From contig OZ023273.1 in assembly GCA_964007475.1 (NCBI GenBank), positions 2,294,001 through 2,358,000 on the forward strand: 64,000 nt of DNA, written 5' to 3'. The position numbers and the translations under genes are program-made. Positions 25,781-38,900 of the stretch are shown piece after piece. The number at the start of each line of letters is the position of its first letter. Position 1 is the stretch's first letter. This DNA comes from Hybos culiciformis. Taxonomy: Eukaryota; Arthropoda; Insecta; Diptera; Hybotidae. Under the pieces are notes generated by a model, which ran no database searches, had not been told where the DNA came from, and was given only the letters and a program-made list of their open reading frames with translations.

Positions 25781-28700
25781 AAGAGATTTCCAGCTGAATT
25801 TTTATATACGGTTAATGGAAGCTGTACACATTCAATCCTTTGAAAAACATTTATATTATTTTGATGAACAGAACTTAATTTCATAGTTCTTATACAATAA
25901 AATAGAATTAAAACATAATATATGTATTTATTGTATACATAACACAAGAAATAGGAAAACAGATGTTGCAAATATGTGCTGATGTTTTTGAAGGAATTAT
26001 TAGATACATTTATGACATAAGTAAAAAAAAATTTAATGTAATTTTGTTTTAAATGCCATTCAAAACTTTAGCTCATTGATCAAAATGATGCGTACATTTA
26101 TTTTTCCATATTCTCTAACAATAGAAAACTAGAAATTCATTGAACATACAAAGAACACAGGGTTAAATTATAAATAACATATGACTAATCAATATTGTCA
26201 CTGAGCTTGATTTTAAGTGAGTACATATATACGAGTATATGTTGAGAATTGTAAAAATTTAACTAAAGCCTGTCTTATGTTGTAGAAAGTATTTAAATTT
26301 TGTCAGAATTTTATCCATAATTGAATATGATTAAATGGCGTATGTTCCAACTTATTTTAAGTAAAAAAAAAAAAATAGGAAAGTTAAACCTTATGTTTTA
26401 TTTTATGTGTTTCCTTAAAATATATAAATAAATGTATATGAATTCCCTAGGCTTGAAAAAAAAGAATGAAATAAAATAAACATATAAATTAAAAAAGGAG
26501 CATTTTAACTAGAAAACCCCATGTTCCTTTTTTAAAAGGATGTTCTTTTTTGGCTCCAATTTCAAAACGCAAAATTTTTACATGAAAATTATTCAAAATT
26601 TCCTTCTTTTTTTTTTTCTATATATTTTTTTTAATATCATAATTTTTTTAAGGCGAATATAGCAAATTATGATGATTTCAAAAAATAAAAAATAAAAATA
26701 TGAATTAAAAGGATCATATCTCAATAATAAAAATTGTTTATTTTGTTTATTAATTTTTTTTTTCTTTCTAGTATGCGGTAGATTTTTATTGAGAGAAAAT
26801 TTTTTTTCGAGGATGTATTGACAATAATTTTAAATTTTAATATTAAGTATATTTTTCATTCATTGAACTGAATACTGAACATATATGCAAAATTTTCCAT
26901 GTTTTTGAGGTTAAGTTAAGTAATTTTCGTAAGATTCCGATATTATGTCTTGGTTAAATTTAGTATAGTAGTCGTATTATTTTAATAATATATAATCAAT
27001 AATATTGCACTATGTTGTTTTTATAGTTCACATAAATTATTTGTGAATTAAGGTATAAGTTTTGTGGAATTAAACACAAAATTTTGCTTTTGTCTGGCTG
27101 AACCGAGCTTCAGTTAGTTTGGCGGATAAACGAAACAAGCGAAAACATTTTTTTTTATAAAATATATAAGTATTAAAGTACGAAATATTGGAAAGTGTAG
27201 TGTAACACTTAGGAATTTAGGATTGTTTATATATTATAGTCTAGTATTGAATAGTATAGTGTAGTATGGTATAGTAATGTACACTAAGTATAATGTACTT
27301 AAATAATACCACAGTTACACTTTTAAGTTCTATATACACTTCTTCATCTTCTTAGATATCTATATGCTTCAGTCCAGCCTAAATTTTAAATCCATTAGTT
27401 GGATATTATATTGTGGATATTGAATTAAGTTTTATGGTTTAATATACTTTTTTAGACTTTTAATAGTGACATTGTTGTTGTGTCGTTGATATATGGGAGC
27501 CAATTTTTTTTTTCTAGATTTTCATCATAATTTTCTTCTCATTTGATGTATAATTGTATTTTTAACTCCCATTTCTAAATATAATGTGTATATATTATGT
27601 TTTAGTGTTTTTTTTTTTTTTTGTATAAAGGATATTTTCACAAATTTTCATCATATTTTATATATTTTTTATTAAGTATATTTTTCTTTATTGATGGTTC
27701 ACTTTGTATGTGGGAGAGAATAAGAGTATTAAAAATGTGAAAAAATGAGTGACAGAATTTTATGTTTTTTTTTTAATTTTTGCCTTCTAACAAAAAAAGT
27801 CGTTATTATTTCCATAAAAAAAAAATCATATTTTTTTTTTTTTTTTCAAAAATTTTTGTTATATGGATTAAAAATTTTGTTTAAATAATTTTTTTTATTT
27901 TTTATTTTTTAATGTTGTTTCCTTCTGCTTGTTATCATCTCTCGTTATATCCTTTTTCTTCCTATTTTTATTATTGTTTATTTATTTTTTTATTTGTGCA
28001 AAAAAATTATTATTATTATTATTTTTTTTTTTATACATTTTAAAGCCCATATAATATTTAAAAAAAAAAAAAACGGAAATTTCTTAACTGATATTTTTTT
28101 AGTATTTTTTTATATTTTGACCGTGATGGGCTGAAAAAATGTGTGGTAAACTCATATAAGAAAAAAAAAAAAAAAATAAGTTAAATGAAATTAAAAAAAT
28201 ATTAAAAATAATAATAAAACTGATTTTTATGAGAAAAATTAAAATAATAAATTTTATGGTATTTTTATTTTATTAATTTTGTATAATCATCACCGGTAGA
28301 TTAAAAAATTTAAATTGATTTGGAAAAACAATATAAATATAAAGAAGATTGAAAATTTTGTTCAAACTCAACTGATTTTTGAGAAATAAAGAAAAGTTTT
28401 GAACTTTATTGAGATCATATATATATATAAGGTTTCAAGACTCCCATTTATACCAATATAATAATACTGTTTTTTAAGGCCGCCAAAATTTTGAAAAACT
28501 GACTGTCACACTATACTGCTTTTAACAAATTATGTACACAGTCCAATTTTGATTGTCGTAAGAAGAAATTTTTTATCCACTTTCAAGAAGCCCTGAACTG
28601 GGCCAGCGAAGGTCTAAATCATTTTTATTTCTAATCCTAAAACTTTTAAAAAAATTCCATTCAAATTAATATGTGGGCATAATAATTCGATTATGTCAAA

Positions 28701-29982
28701 GAACTTCGTCCTAAATGTGGACTTCATAAAAAAAAAATTGTAAATTCTAGATATGGGGTAGAAATCTTAAAAAAAAACAATTTTTTAATTCGAAAATATT
28801 ATCGAAATATGAAAAATCGACATTATAGTTCATTTCTATAATACTGTTCTATCGTTTAATTTTTATATAATCAAACTATTTTTATATTGTCCAATGCTTA
28901 ATAAGCACTCTTCCCATGCAGCACAAAAATAAATAATTTTTTTTAGAAATTAAATATAAATATTAGAAGGTCAAAAACTTAAAAAGTTTTAGTGGTAAAT
29001 TTTCAAAACTTAATTAGATACCACAGTTTTAAAAATATTTACCATATTTATGTGTGCCAAAGCACTATAAAAATCAATTGAATTGAAAAATAAAAGAATA
29101 AATAGAATAAAACTGTTATGAGCTTTTTTAACTGGAATGTATGTAATATAGTTTTTTTTTTTGTTGTTAAATTTTAAAATTATCTTAAAAACATAACATT
29201 TATTATCCAGTTAATTATATAATACATATATTTATTTTTCTCTGTTTTTAAGCTTTTGAAAATTCTTATTCATATAAAATTTTCATCAATTAACCGAAAT
29301 TCATTTGTTTTTTTTTTTTTTTTTCTATAATAAAATTTTTATTTTGTTTGTATGCCATAAGGCAATCAATTCAAAAATAATTTTCATAAGTCCGTGTATA
29401 GTAGGATACATATATAGAAGGAAATTGAACAATTTGCAATTAAAAACTTGTTAAATTCGATCTACAACATTATATAATTATAATGAACATTTTTTTTTTA
29501 TCAATTTAATATTCTGGCGGATTTAAGATTTTATAGACTATTGAAGTCTCTCAATAACTACTATAGACAATTATTGGTATCTGTATATACAGTTCTGATA
29601 ACAATCTGTGCTCTTTTTCCCAATATACTCCTCTAAGTTCCAATATTAAATTTTTTCATACTATATTTTATTGTTGCAACTTCTATTTGTTTTTCTTATC
29701 GTCAATCTTAATAAAAAAAAATAAATTTATTTTTATACAAATTTAATTTAAATTTATTTTATATTAAATGCATGTTATATTTATTTTGTTGTATATATTT
29801 CCTCAACATCATTCGAATTATTTTTATTAATAGAACATGCACCCACTGCACATTATTTTATTCTACTGCACACTATTTGAAAACTTATTGAAACTTATTG
29901 AATAGGTACTACAGGATATTCTGATTGTTGTACGATAAATTAATTAAATGTTTAATTTTCAATTTCATATTATCATTTTAGG
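25781..29982. other. AT- and T-rich intergenic DNA
   Basis: Mostly homopolymer-rich. The block at 26523-26552 repeats a sequence seen near 24136. A GC-richer segment at about 27095-27150 contains an initiator-like TTCAGTT and could be a transcription start. A patch at about 28470-28620 (GGCCGCC, CTGGGCCAGCGAAGG) is unexplained. No coding exon is recognised. Confidence 0.45.
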
Positions 29983-30912
29983 TACACAGAAAAAAAAGAG
30001 TAGCCTTTTCATCTAAACTTTAAATAAAATCATTTAATGTTTGTGATTGAATTTTAGCCATTTAAACTGTTTAATTGAACCAGCTATTCTTAATTAAATG
30101 ATTTGCTACAAATCGTAATTATTTGATTCATTTAATAATTTAAATGAAATATCTAATTTGCATTATCCGTTTTTGACCCCTCAAATACAAAAAAACAACT
30201 CAAATGTTTTTTTTGATTTTTTTTTGGTTTTTTTTAAATTTTTTTTTTTTAACTTTTTTTGTTTTTTTTTTTTGTTTTTTTTTCTTTTTTCTTTTTTTTT
30301 TAAACTTTTTTGGTTTGTCACACATCTAAGTACTATCCACTACGAGACATTGCTTTTTTTTTTTTTAGCTTTTTTGGTCGGTCACCCATCTAAGTTCTAT
30401 CACAACGACGCGTTGCTTAACCGTTTTGTTCAATGTTATGAATTCTTCCACTGAGCTATGTCAGTGATATACAACAATGTATTAATAGACAATATAAAAT
30501 CGGTTTCTATGAAAACTTTCTACAATTGTCAAAGAATGTTATTGTACAATTCTACTATTTTTGTAGTTGATATATTGAAATATTTATTTCAAATCAAATA
30601 ATTAAATTTGTTGAATCACATAATGTTTAGATAATTTTAAAATTTACCTTAATTTTCATTTTAACAAATTTGTTTTAATATTTCAAATAAATGAATTGTT
30701 AAAAACAACTATTGAATTTAATAATTCTTTCAATTAATTATTTGTATTTTAAAATTCAAATCAATGAATTTGCATTAGAAAAATCAGTCAATTTTGAATT
30801 TTTTTTCAACTATTTAAGTAATTAATTTGTTTAAAACATTAGTTAAATTAAAGAAAGCTGATTCATTTAATTATGATTAGTCAATTATTCTAATTTATTT
30901 CTTTCTGTGTAC
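29983..30912. mobile_element. Terminal-inverted-repeat element with TACACAGAAA ends
   Basis: The left end TACACAGAAA (29983) and right end TTTCTGTGTA (to about 30911) are inverted copies. Just inside, both arms carry many ATTTAAT/ATTAAAT motifs and related AATTAAATGA...CAGCT segments in inverted order. The outer TA on each side is consistent with a TA target duplication of a Tc1/mariner-type MITE. No transposase is encoded. The element contains a SINE-like insertion. Confidence 0.6.
30190..30470 (-). mobile_element. SINE-like retroposon with tRNA A-box and two 5S-rRNA-like segments
   Basis: On the minus strand, a perfect pol III A-box-like TAGCTCAGTGG (30458-30448) is followed by GGTTAAGCAACG, then ACTTAGATGGGTGACCG (within 30424-30374). 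This order and spacing resemble the internal promoter part of arthropod 5S rRNA (TTAAGCAGCG ... TTAGTACTTAGATGGGGGACCG). A second, more decayed 5S-like segment, TAGTACTTAGATGTGTGAC, follows at about 30353-30310, then a long A-rich tail (the T-rich run 30190-30300 on the plus strand). The pattern fits a dimeric pol III SINE. It is not a functional 5S or tRNA gene. Confidence 0.6.
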
Positions 30913-32933
30913 AAAAATGATGCTCTTGTTTCAATTTTTCCCAAAAATTATAATTTAATTTTTGGCTAAACAAGTGTGTAAACAATTTTGAGCATAATAC
31001 TCTTAGATTTCGATATAATTAAAAAAAATATATATATTTCAATTTATTTTTGGAAATTGCAATTTTCATTCTAAAATGTTAATTAATTTTACTATTTATA
31101 AATAAGAATATGTATTAAACCGTGTACAAACTGAAAATGTATATTAGGGGCTTCCAAGAACCATCTAAGAATAACTTAATATCCTTACAAATTATTAGCC
31201 ATACATACTTCCGGAAACTTATAAAATTTTTCGACTGCCCTGGAATATATAAAAAATTTTCTGAATTTTTGTGGTTTAGTTTTAAATTTATGAGAATTCG
31301 TTCAATCAATTTAAATTATACCTTTTAATATGATATTCTCATAAAAATTATTGACCTAGAAACACAATAAATTTAATTTTTATTTTTAAACATAATTATA
31401 AAAAAAAAAAAATTACAGAACCATTCAACTATTAATGAATTCTTTAATATTTAAAAATAATTTTTTTTTTTTATAAAACTTATGCTAAAAAGAGGATAAT
31501 ATGACATTACTGCATTGAATAGTTTTTAATAATTTTTTTTTTTGTTCCATTTACTAGTTTCACTGTACACTTGCATATTGTATGTTCTCTTGGTGCCTAG
31601 TTATATAAATTGTTATACAAATAAATAGTTTCAATATATTTTAAAACTAAAACATTGCTTTTAAAACACTTTATGTATATAAAAAAAAATTACAATACTC
31701 TTCTTTTGGTTGGCCAGGCTATCAGTATTTCTGATAATTTTAGTTATTTTCAAAGCAGATAATATTCTAGTTATAAATAAAAAACAAATTATAGCCAATA
31801 TAGCCAAAATTGACCCATATACTTAAGTTTACTTATAATATATTGTTATGGTTTATTTTAATAATTTTTAACTTTTTTAGATAAATATTATTAATATATA
31901 ATTTTTTCAATGTGATTCAAAAATAATTTTTTTTTATTTATACGGACAACAAATTTGATGTTCTCTATGTGTGTAAAATTGTATATACGACAAAAATAAA
32001 ATCTATTTATTAATAATAAACTTCAAATGGTATATATTTTATTTTAAATATATTTTAGATAAATAAATTATACCCATCAAATTTTTTCAAAATTACATGC
32101 CCGAAATGTTCAGAAAGTATAAAGTAAAATTCATTATAACTTTTAGAAAGATTATATTTTTTTTATAAATTGTTTGATATTATCAACCAAAATAATTATA
32201 ATGAATTAGTGATAAATAAGATAGCATATTTTATGATCTCATAAAATAAATATCATGTTAGAGAATGGATATTTAGAGTGTATCTTTTCTCTTTATCACC
32301 TCTTGCTAGATTTTTCATAGGGAAATGGTTTAATTAATGTCGGAGATAATGGTATTGTAGCTCTATACATACATGTTTTCTGTCAACTGATTTTCCAAAA
32401 TATTTAATATTTCAAAAATTATAATTTTTAATAGTTCTAAATATTAATGGAATATTATAATAGTGTATGCATTAAATTTTATTATTTTATTGTTTAATAA
32501 AAAATTTATGAATTGAAGTTTGAAATGAAAAAATTATATTAAAAAAATATAAAATATGCAAGTATCTATTTTGTTCTGAAGATAATTCATTTAATAATAT
32601 GAAATATATTATATGGTAGCTTGAGGTTTTGTATTTTGCAAAATTTTAAAGTTAAATGAAAACATAAATACACTTTTGATTACAAAGAAAGATGAATAAT
32701 AAATATTTATGAAAAGTTAAATAGGCACAGGACGTATTAAAGAAAAGAAAACGATAGATATTATATACCTAGAAGGAATATTGGAATACAACCTGTTGAT
32801 AAATTGATAAACTAATATTTTTTTAAGCTCAAATTTTTGATTGACATAAAAGTACACGTTAAAAATTTGTTAAATAAAAATTATATAAAGTTAAATAATA
32901 ATAAAATGTAAAATAAAAAAAAAAAATGAAATT
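30913..32933. other. AT-rich sequence upstream of the CUB gene
   Basis: No exon is recognised. The region presumably contains the 5' UTR or promoter of the downstream CUB-domain gene, but no clear TATA/initiator pair stands out close to the ATG. Confidence 0.45.
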
Positions 32934-35900
32934 ATGAAAACAAAAATAAAACGTTTAATTAAGACGATTGCGATAATTGTTATAGTGTTATCATTGTTAA
33001 CCGAAGCCACGATTTACCATAATTCAGCACCTTACAGAAAAAGTAAGTAAAATTTATATTAAATAATAAGCTTTATTTTAATATTACATATGTAACCATA
33101 ATTCTTCTATAACATATAATGACCCCAGTGAACTATTAGCTTGAAACTTCTTAAATTTTAACTGAAAACTTTATAATGATGGAATTTATTATATGATTAG
33201 AAACAGTACATTGAGGTGTATAATATAAACATATTTTTAATTATATAAATGCTAATATTGGTACATCGTTCAATATAACTATATGTCCTATAATATTGAC
33301 TTTACATAATTCCACTAAATACTATATCCATTATTAATTGAGCAAATATTGATAACTAATTTTTCGAAAAATTTCTGAAATATAAACATCAATAAATCAT
33401 TATTTGTAACCAAGTTTTTAAGTTTGGAAAATAAATCTTTATGTTTTTCATAATATTTTACGATGAAATTTAAAATCCTTTGTTTATTATTATGATTATT
33501 ATGTCATAAATAAATCAGAATTTTTTTTTTTTCAATAAAATTAAATCTTTTCCATATAAAATAAATTTCTGGTTATTCTAGAATATTTTTACTTTTTTTT
33601 TTTTTTTTTCATATTTTAATAAAAAAATAAACATTTTATTCAACCAAAAAAAAAAAATTAATTTATACACTTGATTTTGTTTTCAGATTGTCAATGTATT
33701 TTTTTTACTGGAACGCAAGGTCATCCTTGGGGCAGGTTCAATATAACATCAAAGGATGAAACACGTTATAATGAAACAGAATGTATTTTAATATTTATTA
33801 CTGGAACTGAGGAGGAAATTGTTGAATTACGTTTTGAAGAACTTGTTTTACGTAAAAAGTAAGTATAAAAGAAAAATAATATTCAATAACTTGGTAGCGT
33901 TTATTGTGCGTGTTTGATTGATTGATTGTCAACAAATTTAAGAAGTGAAGATTTACGTACTTCCCGATAATGCTTTATAGTAAAATTTCAGTCGTGCGGA
34001 CAGAGGCCTCTTATATTATGTACATTGCATTAATATCTACTGTAATGATAATCAAGTTATATAATATTAAAGATAATCCCTATATAGTATATACCTTTTT
34101 TAAACTTTAAATGTTTTGCGATACACTGTGTCAGATCAGAATAATAGTAGATTATTGAATATTTAAACTAAATTTGTTATTAATTAAGAGTTCTGTATAC
34201 ACAAAAATACATTGACACGAGTCAATACTTATATCACGAGACCGAAGGTCGAGTGATATAAATTGACAAGTGTCAATGTATTTTTGTGTAAATACAGAAC
34301 GAGTTGTATAACAAATTTTGTTTACATATCCAATATACTGTTTTAATGCGTAGGGGAGAGGTAGTTGCAAAGAGAGAATATTTTTTCTTCTCATTTTTTC
34401 TCATTTTTTTTTTTTGTATTTGGCTGTATTGAAATATTGTGAGAGATATTATGTTTGTTTAGGTATTACGTAATATTCAATACGAAACATCTAAATGCTT
34501 TCATTATTTACGCTGATGCATCTAAATTTTTTCATTATATACGCTGATGCATCTAAATTTTTTCATTATTTACGCAGATGCATCTAAATGATTGCATATG
34601 TATTGACGAATATAATACTCCATTTAGTGATCTAAATTCTATAGCACTAAATCCAACATAACGATCTCCAACGCATTAAAAATTTTTATTTATCACAAAA
34701 ATGTTTACAGAAAAAGTGACATAGATTTAAGTATTATCAAAAGAAAAATAACTATATATAAAAAAAAAATAATAATTCCGGAAATTACGTATATTGTGTA
34801 AAATTTAAATTTATTCCGGTAAGTATAAAAATATTACAAAATAATAATTATAAATTGAAAATAAAAAAAAAAAATAGAAAATTGGAAATATTTCAATAAA
34901 TTTTCATTTCATATATATTTGAAAAGTTCTCACAAAAAACCAATGAAAATGTTTTGAGGAAAAAAAAAAATTTATTAGAAATAAATAAAATATAATTGAA
35001 AAAACTATTAAAAATTTATCATAAATTGTATTTTTAGATATTTTTAATATTTTTTTTCTTTCTTCTTCTTCTACAGATTATCAATTTAAAATTAAATGTA
35101 TCGTAAAAATAATTTATTTTTTTTTTTAACAAAAATTCTTGCCCCAAAAATTGAATCAATCAAATAAATCACTTAAGTTTTCAAATGAGCTAAATTTTTA
35201 CTTTGTATATTTACATATATATAATTCTGTTAAGCTCTTAATTAATTAATTTAGATATTATTTATATACCGTATATTATATTTATAAATATAGATATATA
35301 ATATTAAATATTAATATTAATTATACATATCATTTTTTAAGTATGTAGGTAAATATAATATAAACTAATTATTATTAAAGAAAAATAATAATTCTATAAA
35401 TAATATCAAAGAGTACATTCATTATCTGTGAATAACAAACTCATTAAGTTCCTCATTTGTGTTTTCGGAGTGAAAATATTTTTATAGTTTTCCCAGTTCG
35501 GTTTAAATGTGAATGGTTTCAGTTTAATTTTATTTTTTTAAATTGATAATTTTGAAAAATATCGAATAATTCGGTATTAAAATCAACTCATTTATTATTA
35601 TTTTTTTAATTATTCTCAAAAAAAGATTAAAAGTTTTTCATAAGATTTTTTAAAAATCATATTATTTATAGAAATTGATTTTTAATCCCGCTAATATACT
35701 ATGAAGTATATATAAAATATTTTTATTCTTCCAGTATAATTAGCTAAGATTTTTCACCAAAAACATTATTGACGTTTTAATTGAATTTTATTCACTCTGT
35801 GATCAATTTAATATTTAAATTAATTTATATAAATTGATTTAATGAAGTTAAAAATAAATAGATTTTCCCATCAATTTTTATGTTTACGTTTAATTTAAAA

Positions 35901-38900
35901 AAAGAAAGAAAATATATATATATATAAGTATATATATAATCTGTTAAACGTACACATTTTTATAATACAAAATTGCGTTATGAGTGGGGGGAAAATGATC
36001 CATTTTCATCAAAAGTTGAAAATTATACTTATATATAATTTTTTCGTATAAAAGATGAAGATATTTTAAGTTTCAGTTTCAGTATAATCGTGGTAATTTA
36101 TTAATAAATTTTAATTCTAAAATAATTAGTTCGGAAAAATCGTGAATTTATAAAAAAAAAATTAAAAGTAAAAAATGCCGAAACCAAACACGGAACCATC
36201 TCAAACTATAACGGAATCGTATGCGAGAATGACTGATACGCATTCGCATCCGATTGATGTCAAAGTATAAATAAAAGTTTATAAATATAAATGCATAATG
36301 TAAAATTGTTAAATTGAAGTCATTAATATTAATAACTGCTAAGAGCTTCAATTTTGTGATTTGAATTTTACTTATAATATAAAATATAAACTCCTAAACT
36401 TTTTATTGGCAAGTTCTTTTCTATGAATTCTTGTTTGAAGTTTGCTTGAAAAATGGTGGATTAAAATACTTCTTTAAGCAATCTTATGGAGACTTTTGCT
36501 AAAAGGTGCTTGTGGACAAACAAAATAACTTGCAATTATATTTCATTAGAACTAACTAACTACTTTAAGGATTTAAGAAAACAATAATTAAAATTCGTAA
36601 AACAAAGATTTAAGTTTTGCATAAACTACATTTTATTTTCTTTTATTTAAAAAAATAGTAATAAGAAAAATATTAAAGTTTGAACTATATTCAGCTTTGT
36701 CATTAATTAATTCACATGAAGCATTTAAACAATATTTCACTTTCAAAAATATCCTACAACAATTGATTCTGTGTACTCTTCAAATAATATTGGCTCAATT
36801 TATTATATAATCAAAGTATATTTTATGCATTTATTTTATAATATTGAGTTTTCCATTTCTACGATAAAAAAATTTAACATTAAGTATTTCAAAAAGTAGA
36901 AAAAAAAGAAATCAAAGGATACTGAACCTAAGCCTGAACAAACGAAAGAAAGAAGATCATCAGCATTGGAAAGAATTGAAGAGATTTTTAAACCAACATT
37001 AAAATTGCAAGACCCAACGGTGCCATACAAATTACCTCCTGAAGTACAAGCAGGTGATGTTGATGCTCTTAACGAATTAGATGAACAGAAATTAATAGAA
37101 CTGAAAGAAGTATTTTGTTATTTGTGTAAATTCTGTTTCTTGAATCTATAATTGTCTAAAATTCTGTATTTTATTGGTAAAGGTGTTTACAATGTTTGAC
37201 ACAGATGCCGATGGTGTGATATCTGAAGATGACTTAAGATCAACATTTATAGCTCTAGGAAAAGAGGCATCCGGTGATAAAATCAAATCAATGATGGAAG
37301 AGGTTCTTAGATATTTTTATACTGAATAATATGTTCACTTATCCTTTGGTATAGTCTTCATAGTTTGACGATTAAAACGGTACAGAATACCTTATAATTT
37401 CAGGGCCTGATGGAAGTTTTAAAACTTTTAAATTTTTGACTTTCAATTAAAGTCAAAATTGGTACCTATCTAAATCACCAGTCTTTAAAGTTTGGGTTTT
37501 TCTAGGACATGATAAAAGTTCAACTCTTTTTTCAACAATTGTATAACTCTTTAAGGAAAAACTTTATTTTTGCATTGGGATACAAAAATCTATTGTATTT
37601 TTCGAACGAATAAATAAAATATTTAAAATTTACGAATACAAAATTCTAATGTTGTATGTATAAATGCCAGGCGATGCAACCTCTCACTTTTGATTCATTT
37701 GTAATGTTAATGGGTTTTAAGACTATTGAACTTGATCCAGAGGACGTATTACTTGAAGCCTGGAGTAAATGGGATAAACATGGAACGGGATTAGTTGAAG
37801 AAGAAATGTAAGTTAATCATTTTAACGAAAATAACAGGCATATGAACTTGAATATTTTGTGTTTAATGTATATTACAAAAATTGTCTTGTTCTTACAATT
37901 TTCTTAAATTTATTAAAATTTCTCAAATAAATAATATTTTTATTTCTATTCATAGAATTTATAACGACCTGATTTCGCATGGAGAAAGATTTTCAAAAAG
38001 AGAAGCACAAGATGCACTTGATGAAGCTCCAATAGCTAAGGCAAAATCACTTGAAGAACCACCAATGATTGATTATCAAGCATTTTGTAAAATGTTGTGT
38101 GGCTTAAGGAAAAGAAGACCACTTTAAAAAATCTCAAATACTTATTATTGATAATTTTTTTTTTTTATTTTATTAAAAAATTATAAGAAAATTGAAGGGA
38201 AGAATGAATAATTTATTGAAAAAAAAAATTATATTCGTTTTGACTGCAGTATTGAATTATATATATATACAAGTATATAAGTTATATATTGATTGGATTT
38301 ATGTGTATTTCACTTAACGATATTTTGCCCACGTACATTTTATAATTTTTTTAGAATATATTAAGAATTTTTTTATTTTTTTATTAATATTTTTTAAAAT
38401 TATAATAAAGTTATAATTAAGTTTTATATTCAAATTTAGACTAACTGGAACCCACACCATTGTAAGCAGCTTCAAGCAATATTTTATGATTTTCCAGTTT
38501 TTCGAAAGTCTAATCTCGTTATTTGTTTTTTCGTGAAATATAAAGGTGCTTTCCCGTTCAAAATTACTATTTTTATAATTTTTTTTTAACATTTTTGATA
38601 CTAAAAATAAATAACGAACATAAAACATAAATGAAAATTATAATGTCGGTGAAATGATTTAGTGAATTTAGTCCAACAAAGATAAAAATGTTCTTTTCTT
38701 TTTTATTTCATACAAGTATAATGTATCTAAAATTTTATGAACATTTTTATAGTTTTATATCGAGCATGACATTTTAAGGATATTTTCTTTTATTTTGTTA
38801 GAGAATGTTACGCACTTGAAAAATTATTAAAAATAAATGAACTAATATGAAAATTTCTTGTATTTTTCTTTTTTTATTGAAAGTTTCAGGATAAAATCTT

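Noticed and set aside
30305..30430. Functional 5S rRNA or tRNA gene
   Set aside because: Only the internal 5S-like block and an A-box are recognisable. The 5' and 3' stems are missing and the copies are decayed, so a SINE fits better.
30158..30454. Phe-rich open frame on the plus strand
   Set aside because: It arises from the T-runs that are the A-rich tail of the minus-strand SINE.
37882..37955. Extension of the last exon of the light-chain gene to an upstream ATG
   Set aside because: That stretch is intron. The CATAG acceptor at 37951-37955 joins in phase with the previous exon and gives the conserved sequence.
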